A stretch of DNA of 56,096 bases from an uncultured Erysipelotrichaceae bacterium (GTDB lineage Bacteria > Bacillota_I > Bacilli_A > Erysipelotrichales > Erysipelotrichaceae). The notes under the pieces are model-generated. The model searched no databases. It was not told where the DNA came from and worked only from the letters and a program-made list of their open reading frames with translations. Both the position numbers and the translations under genes were made by a program. The DNA is taken from NCBI GenBank assembly GCA_946537255.1, contig CAMNFS010000007.1, positions 1 through 56,096 on the forward strand, given 5' to 3'. Shown piece by piece: positions 1-7,697 of the stretch; positions within the stretch are counted from its first letter, which is position 1; every line of letters begins with the position of its first letter.

Positions 1-60
1 TACATCGATCTGAATGTCCTGAACAGGGAGAAGAAACTGGAAGACCTGATCATTAGGTAG
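1..60 (+). CDS. C-terminal end of an unidentified upstream gene
   Basis: Frame 1 is open from the window edge to a TAG at 58-60 and encodes 19 residues ending in KLEDLIIR. The fragment is charged and probably helical. It is too short to assign to a family. It may belong with the relics that follow rather than to an intact gene, which cannot be decided without the sequence to the left. Confidence 0.3.
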   Translation, partial: YIDLNVLNREKKLEDLIIR

Positions 61-149
61 AAACAGTCTGTTGCGGAACGGATCATTTTACACTGGTACT
101 GCCGGATCTTTCCTTTTCAGAAGGAATAAGCAGTAATCTTCTTCCAGCA

Positions 150-383
150 TTGGAATTTCCTCCGGTGCCGGGCGGATCGAGATTTGATGAAGAAATTCTG
201 TCATTCTGTTATGGAAAAGCCAGAAAATCTTCTGAAATTGCAGACCACCTTGGTATTAGTAATTCTACACATCTGAAGGAAAAGATACTCGGAGCCTTGG
301 TTACTGGCGGTTATTTATCAAAAGAAAAAGTTTCCAGATCATTTTTCTTCAAAACAAATCCGGATATGGTTCGAGTGAAATAA
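150..383 (+). pseudogene. Winged-helix C-terminal fragment (AlbA_2/AAA_4-type helicase-like protein relic)
   Basis: A 77-residue open frame starting at TTG. The core (residues 14-75) reads as one winged helix, with a helix-turn-helix around EIADHLGISNST and a wing around GGYLSKEKVSRSFFFKTNP. This resembles the C-terminal domain of large AlbA_2/AAA_4 'ATP-binding' regulators, which are normally 400-600 residues long. The N-terminal domain is absent here and there is no convincing ribosome binding site. I read it as a decayed 3' end. A free-standing small DNA-binding protein is the alternative. Confidence 0.4.
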
Positions 384-400
384 GAGGGAAGAAAACATAG

Positions 401-532
401 GTGGATCAGTTTGCCGCTACTGCACATGTCGAGTGCGTCTGCCTCTTGAGCAACAAAAATGCTAAGCGGAAAGAATATGTTGAAATTGGCGTGGACGCTG
501 ACGATTACTATAGAATAAAAGATTCTGAGTAA
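401..532 (+). pseudogene. Relic resembling the C-terminal tail of a 23S rRNA (uracil-5-)-methyltransferase
   Basis: The open frame follows directly on an in-frame stop and has no proper start. It contains HVECVCLLSNKNAKRK and then a DADDYYRIKDSE ending. From memory of the family, this looks like the tail found in RlmD-like methyltransferase fragments of clostridia, often annotated next to mobile DNA. Only 43 residues remain, with no SAM-binding or catalytic Cys motif. It is non-functional as an enzyme. The family call is tentative. Confidence 0.35.
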
Positions 533-627
533 GTGTCACCCGTTCTGCCGGGATTCGCCATCTGTGAGGAATACAAAGCACTTTATCTGTGATAGTTTGA
601 AGACATCAGATAAGGAGGTGCACAGAT

Positions 628-821
628 ATGGATCAATACAAGATCGGCAGGTTCATAGCCAAAACAAGAAAACAGAAGAACATGACGCAGGAATCATTCT
701 TGGTGTGGTATATGCTCCGGATACCACAAAGAAAGCAATATGCGTCGGATTTGGATTAGCCCTGCTATGTGCGGGCTGGTTCTTGCGATATAAAATAGAT
801 CAGACCGTTTTCGGCAGATGA
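628..821 (+). pseudogene. XRE-family regulator with an internal deletion
   Basis: After a good ribosome site (taaggaggtg, 611-620), an ATG at 628 opens a typical XRE/HTH_3 beginning: MDQYKIGRFIAKTRKQKNMT. The frame then loses similarity and stops at 757-759. In another frame, positions about 700-821 encode a hydrophobic segment (KAICVGFGLALLCAGWFLRY, then KID) like the membrane-anchored C-terminus of the same regulator type. The simplest reading is one gene of perhaps 200-350 residues that lost its middle, leaving its two ends in different frames. Confidence 0.5.
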
Positions 822-847
822 GTTGATGATATAAAAGGAACTCTGAA

Positions 848-901
848 CAGAGGCAAAATCGAACGAAAAAATATACGTTCGGTTTTGCGTCTGTTTTTGT
901 T
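848..901 (+). terminator. Long hairpin terminator after the XRE relic
   Basis: CAGAGGCAAAATCGAACG pairs with CGTTCGGTTTTGCGTCTG across an A-rich 10-base loop, with only a G-T and one mismatch. A T-rich run follows. This is a strong intrinsic terminator that closes the relic region before the azlCD promoter. Confidence 0.75.
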
Positions 902-1046
902 TATACATATCCTGAATTCTTTCTAACCGCGCTTTTTGTCATTGAAATGCTGAACCAGACGGGAGATCTGTTAAGCCGCTATTAATGTGTTTTTGCTGTA
1001 TGCAGTATATCTTTGCGGAAGTATCTGTCTCCCTTTGCGTTTGGAA

Positions 1047-1052
1047 TATAAT
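1047..1052 (+). promoter_or_regulatory. -10 element of the azlC promoter
   Basis: A perfect TATAAT lies about 65 bases upstream of the azlC start in an otherwise empty stretch (902-1116). No good -35 box is visible at the usual distance. The rest of the stretch shows no other structure I can name. Confidence 0.4.
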
Positions 1053-1116
1053 CTGTCACTCTCCTGAAAAAAACTGTGTCAGAATAATACCGGTACATCA
1101 GAAAGAGGAGTCGGTC

Positions 1117-1797
1117 ATGGATATTCAGACAGTCAGAGCGGCATTCTATAAATCCATTCCGGTATTTGCCGGATATGCTGTGCTCGGGATCGGGTTTGGG
1201 ATTCTCATGCGGAATGCCGGATACGGTGTATTATGGGCAGCTGCCATGAGTATTTTTATTTATGCGGGTTCTCTGCAGTATGTAGGCGTGAGCCTGCTTA
1301 CCGGAGGCGCTTCTGTCCTTACAACTGCCATTACAACGGTTATGGTAAATGGCAGGCATCTTTTTTACAGTATCTCCATGATTGACAGATACAAGGATGC
1401 CGGAAAATACAAACCTTACCTTATTTTTGCACTTACAGACGAAACCTATTCCCTGCTCTGTGACGGAACGGTTCCGGAAGGCGCGGATCCGCATCAGTAT
1501 CGGTTTTTCGTTTCCCTGTTCAATCACATCTACTGGGTTTTCGGCAGTGTTCTTGGGAACCTGCTCGGAGGAGTGATTCCGTTTTCCGTCACCGGCATCG
1601 AGTTTTCCATGACAGCTCTGTTTGCGGCTTCATTTACAGAACAATGGCTTTCCTCAGAGGATCATGTGCCGGCTCTGACCGGACTGATCAGCACGCTGAT
1701 CTGTCTGCTGGTATTCGGAAAAGAACAGTTCCTGATTCCTTCGATGATAATGATCACCGGAATTCTGACGGTGCGGAAGGGAGCTGAAAAGAAATGA
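1117..1797 (+). CDS. azlC: AzlC family branched-chain amino acid exporter, large subunit
   Basis: AzlC is the larger membrane subunit of a two-part exporter for branched-chain amino acids and analogues. The 226-residue protein is hydrophobic throughout and carries the family's FIYAGSLQYV segment about 50 residues in, in the place of the usual FAGS-x-Q motif. The frame is open further upstream, but the ATG at 1117 is chosen because gaaagaggag sits just before it and the protein then begins like its relatives. The stop overlaps the azlD start by four bases, so the two subunits are probably translated in step. Confidence 0.9.
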   Translation: MDIQTVRAAFYKSIPVFAGYAVLGIGFGILMRNAGYGVLWAAAMSIFIYAGSLQYVGVSLLTGGASVLTTAITTVMVNGRHLFYSISMIDRYKDAGKYKPYLIFALTDETYSLLCDGTVPEGADPHQYRFFVSLFNHIYWVFGSVLGNLLGGVIPFSVTGIEFSMTALFAASFTEQWLSSEDHVPALTGLISTLICLLVFGKEQFLIPSMIMITGILTVRKGAEKK

Positions 1798-2099
1798 AAT
1801 CCGCTGTTCTGATTCTCACAATGTCGCTCTTTACCATTCTGCTCCGTTTTCTGCCTTTTCTTGTGTTCCGGAAGCGGACGCCGGAATATGTTGTGTATCT
1901 TGGAAAAGTGCTTCCTCCGGCTGTGATCGGAATGCTGGTGATCTACTGTCTGAAAGATATGAATATGACGCGTTCACCATATGGCATACCGGAAGTGCTG
2001 GCGCTTCTTTCGGTTGTATGCATTCAGAAATGGAAGCGAAGTTCTCTTTTCAGTATCCTTGCCGGTACCGCTGTATATATGGTGCTGATCCGGCTTTGA
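1794..2099 (+). CDS. azlD: AzlD family small subunit of the branched-chain amino acid exporter
   Basis: A 101-residue protein with about four hydrophobic segments and the family's RFLPFLVF and GKVLPPAVIGMLVIYCLKD stretches. AzlD is the partner AzlC needs for export. Its ATG overlaps the azlC stop (ATGA). The next gene starts shortly after, and its alternative upstream ATG at 2099 would overlap the azlD stop, suggesting that all three genes are on one transcript. Confidence 0.88.
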   Translation: MKSAVLILTMSLFTILLRFLPFLVFRKRTPEYVVYLGKVLPPAVIGMLVIYCLKDMNMTRSPYGIPEVLALLSVVCIQKWKRSSLFSILAGTAVYMVLIRL

Positions 2100-2134
2100 T
2101 GATGAAGTCTGATGAAAAGAAAGGAACAACAGGA

Positions 2135-2746
2135 ATGAGTGAATATGAACGTATGGTGAGCGGACTGATATATGACCCCAATGACCCGGAAATCATGAAG
2201 GAACAGGTACCGTTCCAGAAGCGTCTTTGGGAGTTCAACATGCTGAGGCCGGGAGATAATGAAAAGAAGCAGGCATACATGCATGAAGTATTTGCGGAAT
2301 GCGGTGAGAATAACTATATTGAACTGCCGCTGCGGGCAAACTGGGGTGGCCGTCATCTGCACCTTGGGTCCAATATCTATATCAATTTCAACCTGACGCT
2401 GGTAGATGACGGACACATCCATGTCAGCGACAGGGTGATGTTCGGTCCGAATGTTACTGTCACAACCGCGAATCACCCCATTGACCCGCAGCTGAGAGAA
2501 CGCGGGCTTCAGTATAACAGGGATGTATGGATTGGCAGAAATGCATGGATCGGTGCGGGAGCCATTATTCTTCCAGGCGTTCATATCGGCGAAAACACCG
2601 TAATCGGAGCAGGGAGTATTGTAACGAAGGATATTCCTGATCATGTGGTCGCGGTCGGAAATCCCTGCCGTATTCTGAGGCCGGTTTCTGAACATGATCG
2701 AATGTATTACTTCAAAAATGAAAGGATTGACTGGGAAAATCTCTGA
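2135..2746 (+). CDS. Maltose/galactoside O-acetyltransferase family protein
   Basis: A 203-residue left-handed beta-helix acetyltransferase of the Maa/LacA type, which moves acetyl from acetyl-CoA to a sugar hydroxyl. An N-terminal Mac helix region (residues 1-60) precedes hexapeptide repeats (about 65-190) such as IGRNAWIGAGAIILPGVHIG. The expected catalytic His lies in TANHPID. The ATG at 2135 fits the family start and has aaagga upstream. An in-frame ATG at 2099 would add 12 residues and overlap the azlD stop. The sugar substrate cannot be told from sequence. Confidence 0.85.
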   Translation: MSEYERMVSGLIYDPNDPEIMKEQVPFQKRLWEFNMLRPGDNEKKQAYMHEVFAECGENNYIELPLRANWGGRHLHLGSNIYINFNLTLVDDGHIHVSDRVMFGPNVTVTTANHPIDPQLRERGLQYNRDVWIGRNAWIGAGAIILPGVHIGENTVIGAGSIVTKDIPDHVVAVGNPCRILRPVSEHDRMYYFKNERIDWENL

Positions 2747-2810
2747 GCATCCCTTGAAGCAGGACACCTGCGTGCATGGTTCTGAATCAGGGTCTCTTGT
2801 GATGAGCTGA

Positions 2811-3758
2811 GTGAAAAACGTTATGACGGATGTGATGAAAAAGAACAGACGTTTCTATGAGGAAGCGGTCAGAGAAATGATTCACAGGAAGTTTCCGGAA
2901 TATGAAACCCGGATTGCGGCAGGTATCTGCGGCGAAGGATCGGACTGTTTTGGATATGATGATGAAATATCCAGAGATCATGATTTCGGAACAGGGGTAT
3001 GCCTCTGGCTGACGGATGAAGACATGGATCGTTTTGGATATCAGCTTTCCATTGCGTACAACGAGCTGGTTGACCGTGTCGAGCGCTCCTTTTATACCGA
3101 ACGGCTTCGGGAAAGAAGAGGGGTCATGACAATTCATGATTTCTATTCGGATATCCTTCATATTGACTGTGATACGGAAAACTGCACGATGAGTGAAAAG
3201 GACTGGTATGATCTCGATCATTCCTGTCTGAAAACAGCGGTGAACGGTGAGGTGTACCGGGATGATCCTGGAAAGTTTACGGCTTTCCGGAACCTGCTGC
3301 TGGGATATTATCCGGACAGGATCTGGAGAATCCGGATTTCCGAGCAGCTTCATGCATATGCTTCTTCCCTGCAGGTAAACTATGCCCGATGCATGACGCG
3401 GAAAGATACTGTGGCAGCGGAACTCTGCAGGGCGGAAGGGATTCGTTCCGCCATGGAACTGTTTTTCCTGCTTCAGAGAGAATTCCCGCCCTACTATAAG
3501 TGGACATTCCGCGCTCTGAAGGATCTTGATCAGGAGGGTGTGTTTTCCGCGAAGATACAGGAGCTTGCGGAGGAAAGAATCCGGACAGAGTGCTGGCAGG
3601 GAAGTGGCTATCATCCAAACCGGCTGAATTTCAAGGACCGGATTGTAGCGCTGTCTGAAGAAATCGCTTCTCTTCTGGAAGAGATTCTGACAGAAAAGCA
3701 GCTGATCCGGAAGCGGAGCAGGTATCTTGAAATACATGTGGATGAAGTGCTTCTCTGA
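2811..3758 (+). CDS. DUF4037 domain protein (nucleotidyltransferase-fold)
   Basis: A 315-residue protein with a nucleotidyltransferase-like signature near the N-terminus: GEGSDCFGYDDEISRDHDFG (residues 41-60), giving the GS pair followed by D-x-D. The rest is helical and matches what I know of DUF4037, whose substrate is not established. The start is uncertain: GTG at 2811 or ATG at 2823 or 2835, none with a strong ribosome site. The next gene lies 85 bases downstream on the same strand and may be a functional neighbour. Confidence 0.75.
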   Translation: MKNVMTDVMKKNRRFYEEAVREMIHRKFPEYETRIAAGICGEGSDCFGYDDEISRDHDFGTGVCLWLTDEDMDRFGYQLSIAYNELVDRVERSFYTERLRERRGVMTIHDFYSDILHIDCDTENCTMSEKDWYDLDHSCLKTAVNGEVYRDDPGKFTAFRNLLLGYYPDRIWRIRISEQLHAYASSLQVNYARCMTRKDTVAAELCRAEGIRSAMELFFLLQREFPPYYKWTFRALKDLDQEGVFSAKIQELAEERIRTECWQGSGYHPNRLNFKDRIVALSEEIASLLEEILTEKQLIRKRSRYLEIHVDEVLL

Positions 3759-3843
3759 CTCAGCCAGGACAAAAGGCGGCAGTAACTGCGGAAGAAGGAA
3801 GGGCGGAGCACATGAGATCAAAACAGAATGAGAAAAAGACATT

Positions 3844-4245
3844 ATGAAAAAACCGATTGAAGAGCTTCTGGAGAAGCCATGCTGGATCATTGATATTCTC
3901 CCCATGCAGGTTCCATCTGAAAGCGGCGGCCAGTTCTTTGCGGTGGAACGCTGGTTTCTGAGAAAAGAGGAGATGGACAGAATCAAGCAGAAACACATCC
4001 GTCTGATTCTGAAACTGAACTGTTTTCATTCTTTGAGTCTGGACGATGAAGAGGAAGTGAATCCGGCACCGGATAGAATTGCGGCGGAGATGAAACGCCG
4101 GTATCTGTACATCCGGATCAGGGATTCCATCATTCTTTCGGAACCCGACGATACCCATATGACGGTGTTCGATCCGGACAGCGAACTGCTTCAGCTGATT
4201 CAGAAGACTGCCCCATCAGAGGGACTGTATGTCTGGAAGCCATAA
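3844..4245 (+). CDS. Conserved-looking protein of unknown function, 133 aa
   Basis: I do not recognise the family. The protein is soluble, mixed alpha/beta and acidic in the middle (LDDEEEVNP), with no signal peptide or membrane segment. It opens with a hydrophobic strand (CWIIDILPMQVP) and ends in GLYVWKP. It lies 85 bases after the DUF4037 gene with no terminator between, so the two are probably co-transcribed. The following 187 bases show no gene. Confidence 0.6.
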   Translation: MKKPIEELLEKPCWIIDILPMQVPSESGGQFFAVERWFLRKEEMDRIKQKHIRLILKLNCFHSLSLDDEEEVNPAPDRIAAEMKRRYLYIRIRDSIILSEPDDTHMTVFDPDSELLQLIQKTAPSEGLYVWKP

Positions 4246-4432
4246 GAGTTCCATGGAAAGGCGCAGTCGCCGGTAAAAACCGGAACATGGCAGAATGTCT
4301 TTCCTGAAAGAAAGAAACATGGGTAAAAAACGGAAGCCTCCGTCCGGAATGAGTTGTTCTGGACAAGAAGTGTTTTGCGGATGGAACCTGTGCTCTTCAG
4401 GAAGGTGAATAAAAAACAGAAAGGAGGAGGAA

Positions 4433-5404
4433 ATGTCAGACAGAAAGAAAAAAAGACGGATCCTGGTTCTTATGGTATTGACAGGCATCCTTCTGTGTAC
4501 TGGATGCAAAGACTGGCGGAAAGAGGGGGATGCGTCTTCTTTCATTCAGACAGTCGTTCCGCTTTCACGGACCGGAATTTCTCTTCATCTTTCCTGCCTC
4601 AGAAAAAAGGATGCCGGAGGGAATCGCAGTATTCTTCTCATCCATGGATCAAGTTATTCTTCCCATGAGTTTGATATCGACTACAGGGACTACAGTCCTG
4701 TGCGCTTTCTTGCGGAAAACGGTTATTCCGTATGGCTGCTGGATATAGCCGGATATGGACAGTCAGGGGAAGTGGCTGATCCCATGCGGCCGGACACGGC
4801 ATGGGCTGCGGAGGATATTCATGCCGCTGTGGAAAAGATTGTACAGGAGACAGGACAGGATCAGATTGATCTTCTCGGATGGAGCTGGGGAACGATGACT
4901 GCGGCCGCATGCGCAGTGAAGCATCCGGAACATATTGGGAAGCTGGTGCTGTACGGACCGATTCTTTCGGGTCTGGGAGAAATGGAGATAGAAAATGACT
5001 ACAGTCATAATACCTGGGAAAGTGCTGCCGAGGATTTTCAGAAGAAAGAGGATGGATCCTTCGATCTCGATACAGCAGATCCGGTTCTGATCGGATTATG
5101 GTGTTCCAGCTGCTGGAAGTATGATAAAGATACCAGTCCTGCAGGATGGAAAAAGGATGTCTTTGTGGACAGAAATACCAGCCTGATCCATCTGGATGAG
5201 ATCTCGGTTCCGACTCTGGTGATCTGCGGAGACCGGGATCCCTATCTGAATTATGATCTGGTTCATGGTGCGCTGAATCATCTGCCCAAAGGATCAGAGC
5301 TTCAGATCATTCCCGGCGGATCCCATATAGTAATGTATGAGAAACCGTATTATCGAAGCTTTCAGAACCATCTGATTTCCTTTCTGAAGAAGCAGGATGA
5401 CTGA
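4433..5404 (+). CDS. Alpha/beta hydrolase lipoprotein
   Basis: A 323-residue exported esterase/lipase-type hydrolase. Residues 1-25 form a lipoprotein signal (basic start, hydrophobic core, lipobox ending at Cys25), so it should be tethered outside the membrane. The fold's landmarks are present: oxyanion-hole HG at 71-72, nucleophile elbow GWSWG with Ser151, acid in CGDRDPY (Asp267 or Asp269) and His298 in GGSH. The substrate is unknown. The start has an excellent ribosome site (aaaggaggagg). Confidence 0.82.
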   Translation: MSDRKKKRRILVLMVLTGILLCTGCKDWRKEGDASSFIQTVVPLSRTGISLHLSCLRKKDAGGNRSILLIHGSSYSSHEFDIDYRDYSPVRFLAENGYSVWLLDIAGYGQSGEVADPMRPDTAWAAEDIHAAVEKIVQETGQDQIDLLGWSWGTMTAAACAVKHPEHIGKLVLYGPILSGLGEMEIENDYSHNTWESAAEDFQKKEDGSFDLDTADPVLIGLWCSSCWKYDKDTSPAGWKKDVFVDRNTSLIHLDEISVPTLVICGDRDPYLNYDLVHGALNHLPKGSELQIIPGGSHIVMYEKPYYRSFQNHLISFLKKQDD

Positions 5405-5588
5405 ATGAGGCGATCGGATCCTGTGAAGGAAGCTTTGAACGCCGCTTCTGATCAGGGCTTTCAGAAAAGATTCCAAAAGAGGAAACGCGGATTCTTTTCG
5501 CGGTGGATAAAGAACAACATACAGGAATGCGGGTAAGCTGTGAGAAATCCATCAGTCATGGTATGCATGGAAGAAACGGAGGGTGCAT

Positions 5589-6512
5589 TTGAAAATTGCG
5601 GTAATCGGGCCTGGGGCCATGGGACTTCTGTTCGGCGCAAAGCTTTCTGCAAATGCGGATACAGTGCTGATCGGACACAATCCTTCTCATGTCAGGGAGA
5701 TTCAGGAAAAGGGAGTCACTGTCAGGGAAGGAGAACGGACGCTTCACTATGCAATGAAAGCAGCGGTCAATGGAGAATGCCATGAGCCTGCGGACCTGAT
5801 CATCCTTTTTACAAAAGCCTATCAGAACGATGACGCGCTGAAGGACAGCAGAGATCTTATCGGTGAGAACACTTATGTGCTGACCCTTCAGAATGGAATG
5901 GGACATGAAGGCGTGCTCAGCAGACATGTACGCATGGATCATGTGCTGATCGGTATGACAGAGCAGGGAAGCTCGAAGGAAGGCATCTGCTCGATTGTTC
6001 ACAGCGGTACCGGAACCACTTCTTTCGCACGGGCGCAGGGGACGAAAGGATCTGAAACAGATTCAGAACGTCTGAACGAGTTCTGCCGGGTTTTTGAGGC
6101 ATCGGGCTTTCCATGTTCCATCAGTGAAAATATCCGGTACATGATCTGGAACAAACTGATGATCAACGCTTCTTCCAGCGTGCTGTCAGGCGTCCTTCAG
6201 AAGCCTCAGGGATATGTGGCGGAGAATGAATGGGCCTGGTCCATCTGCAGAGATCTGATCCGGGAAATCTGCGAGACGGCTTCCGGAGAGGAATTTGAAT
6301 TTGATGTTCAGGAACAGACAGAGCGGATTTACCGGCATCTGAACCGAGCGAAGAACGGATATACAAGTGTATATGCGGATCTGAAATACGGTCGGAAAAC
6401 GGAAGCGGATTATATCAGCGGCGCGGTTGTGAAAGCGGCAGAAGCACAGGGAAAAACCGTTCCGGCTCAGAGTCTGATCCTGCGGCTTCTGCATGCCATG
6501 GAACAGCAGTAA
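5589..6512 (+). CDS. panE: Ketopantoate reductase family protein (PanE/ApbA)
   Basis: Ketopantoate reductase reduces 2-dehydropantoate with NADPH in pantothenate and coenzyme A synthesis. The protein (307 aa) starts with a Rossmann loop, VIGPGAMG, and has the C-terminal domain with WNKLMINAS, whose Lys is expected to be catalytic. The start is decided by the ribosome site: GGAGG at 5578-5582 touches a GTG at 5583 but stands six bases before the TTG at 5589. TTG is therefore the likely start. Some relatives act on other 2-oxo acids, so the exact substrate is inferred. Confidence 0.85.
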   Translation: MKIAVIGPGAMGLLFGAKLSANADTVLIGHNPSHVREIQEKGVTVREGERTLHYAMKAAVNGECHEPADLIILFTKAYQNDDALKDSRDLIGENTYVLTLQNGMGHEGVLSRHVRMDHVLIGMTEQGSSKEGICSIVHSGTGTTSFARAQGTKGSETDSERLNEFCRVFEASGFPCSISENIRYMIWNKLMINASSSVLSGVLQKPQGYVAENEWAWSICRDLIREICETASGEEFEFDVQEQTERIYRHLNRAKNGYTSVYADLKYGRKTEADYISGAVVKAAEAQGKTVPAQSLILRLLHAMEQQ

Positions 6513-6549
6513 TAATGAACAGGATGATCTGTAACAGCATGCCGGAGGG

Positions 6550-6555
6550 TATAAT
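6550..6555 (+). promoter_or_regulatory. -10 element upstream of the 158-aa gene
   Basis: TATAAT lies 70 bases before the next start codon, in the gap after panE. No clear -35 box is present. Confidence 0.3.
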
Positions 6556-6625
6556 CTGACTGATTGGAAAAGCAGAGCGCGAAATGCGGATGAACAGAAT
6601 GACGCAATGAAACAAGGAGGAGAGA

Positions 6626-7102
6626 ATGAACAGACTGAACTGGAATGACGAATTTTTTATGGAACTCCCGGAAGGTTTTGTCCTGATGAGTGAAGAGGAC
6701 CTGAAGGCGGCGGGGCTTAAGACAGGAGGAAACATTCTTGGCGCAAGAAATCAGGAAAGGCATTTTCTTATTTCCGGAGGATGGAAAAACGCCGGGCTTC
6801 TGGGAATGCTGCTGAATGAAAAAGACGCCGAAGAAAACTCGGAAAGAGAGATTCTGAAGGCAATGAAACCGTATGGCGGAACGCTGTCCGAGCGACTGAG
6901 GCGGGAAATCGGCGGTCTGAACGCGGAGGGGTTCAGTTATGGCTATACGGCCCAGGATATTCCAATGACCGCAGAGATGTATGTGATCAAATCCGGGAGC
7001 ACCTTCTGCTATTTCTATGGCTATTATCGGACCGAAGGCAAAGCAGAAGGTCATGCACTCTGGAATGAGATGCTGGACAGCGTAATCCATGAAAAACACT
7101 GA
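6626..7102 (+). CDS. Uncharacterised protein, 158 aa
   Basis: I do not recognise the family. The protein is soluble, with no signal peptide. It begins with FFMELPEGFVLMSEEDLKAA and has a C-terminal half rich in aromatic residues (MYVIKSGSTFCYFYGYYR), suggesting a small beta-sheet domain. The start is firm (aaggaggagag before ATG). Its 3' end overlaps the 5' end of rdgB by 14 bases, so it may be translationally linked to that housekeeping enzyme. Confidence 0.6.
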   Translation: MNRLNWNDEFFMELPEGFVLMSEEDLKAAGLKTGGNILGARNQERHFLISGGWKNAGLLGMLLNEKDAEENSEREILKAMKPYGGTLSERLRREIGGLNAEGFSYGYTAQDIPMTAEMYVIKSGSTFCYFYGYYRTEGKAEGHALWNEMLDSVIHEKH

Positions 7103-7697
7103 AAAAATGCGGAATATGAAAGTGATCATCGCTTCCGGAAATGCCGGGAAAATCAAGGAATACCGGGATATTCTTGAACCGCTTGGGTGGGAAGTGATAT
7201 CCCGGCATGAGGCAGGGATTGACGCGGATCCGGAGGAAACCGGCACAACATTTGAAGAGAACGCGCTGATAAAAGCCAGGGCGATTCATGATCTTGCCCA
7301 TACATGTGTCATAGCTGATGACAGCGGCCTTCAGGTAAAGGCACTCGGCAATGAACCGGGAATTTATTCCGCAAGATATAAAGGGCTTACCGATGAGCAC
7401 GCCCGCAGAATGGCGGTTCTGCAGGGCCTTGAAGGGGCCGCTGACAGAGAAGCTCAGTTTGTCTGCTGTATCTGTTTTATGGAAGAAAACGGGGCGCATC
7501 ATCTTTTTACCGGGATCTGGAATGGAACGGTTGCCATGAAGGAAGAGGGAGAAAACGGGTTTGGATATGATCCGATCTTTATCTCTGAAGACAGCGGCGG
7601 AAAGACGACAGCTTCACTTCCGATCACCTTTAAAGAACAGTATTCTCATCGCGCGAAAGCGGTGAGACTGCTGCTGGAGTATCTTCAGAATCAGTAG
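7089..7697 (+). CDS. rdgB: XTP/dITP diphosphatase (RdgB/HAM1 family)
   Basis: This enzyme removes non-canonical purine triphosphates (XTP, dITP, ITP) by cutting them to monophosphates. Family motifs are clear: SGNAGKIKEYRDIL near the start, DDSGLQV and GFGYDPIF. The ATG at 7089 gives 202 residues. An ATG at 7116 would give the more usual short N-terminus (KVIIASGN), and neither start has a strong ribosome site. The last 68 bases overlap the diguanylate cyclase gene on the opposite strand, tail to tail. Confidence 0.9.
   Translation: MKNTEKMRNMKVIIASGNAGKIKEYRDILEPLGWEVISRHEAGIDADPEETGTTFEENALIKARAIHDLAHTCVIADDSGLQVKALGNEPGIYSARYKGLTDEHARRMAVLQGLEGAADREAQFVCCICFMEENGAHHLFTGIWNGTVAMKEEGENGFGYDPIFISEDSGGKTTASLPITFKEQYSHRAKAVRLLLEYLQNQ

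Noticed and set aside
2024-2767. Long minus-strand open frame opposite the acetyltransferase gene
   Set aside because: It mirrors a clear family gene on the plus strand, has no ribosome site and its translation shows no motif.
2787-3998. A 403-codon minus-strand frame opposite the DUF4037 gene
   Set aside because: Composition is that of an antisense shadow (rich in His, Ser, Arg) and the plus strand has the recognisable nucleotidyltransferase motif.
5583-5588. GTG at 5583 as the panE start
   Set aside because: It touches the ribosome site GGAGG; the TTG six bases downstream has normal spacing.
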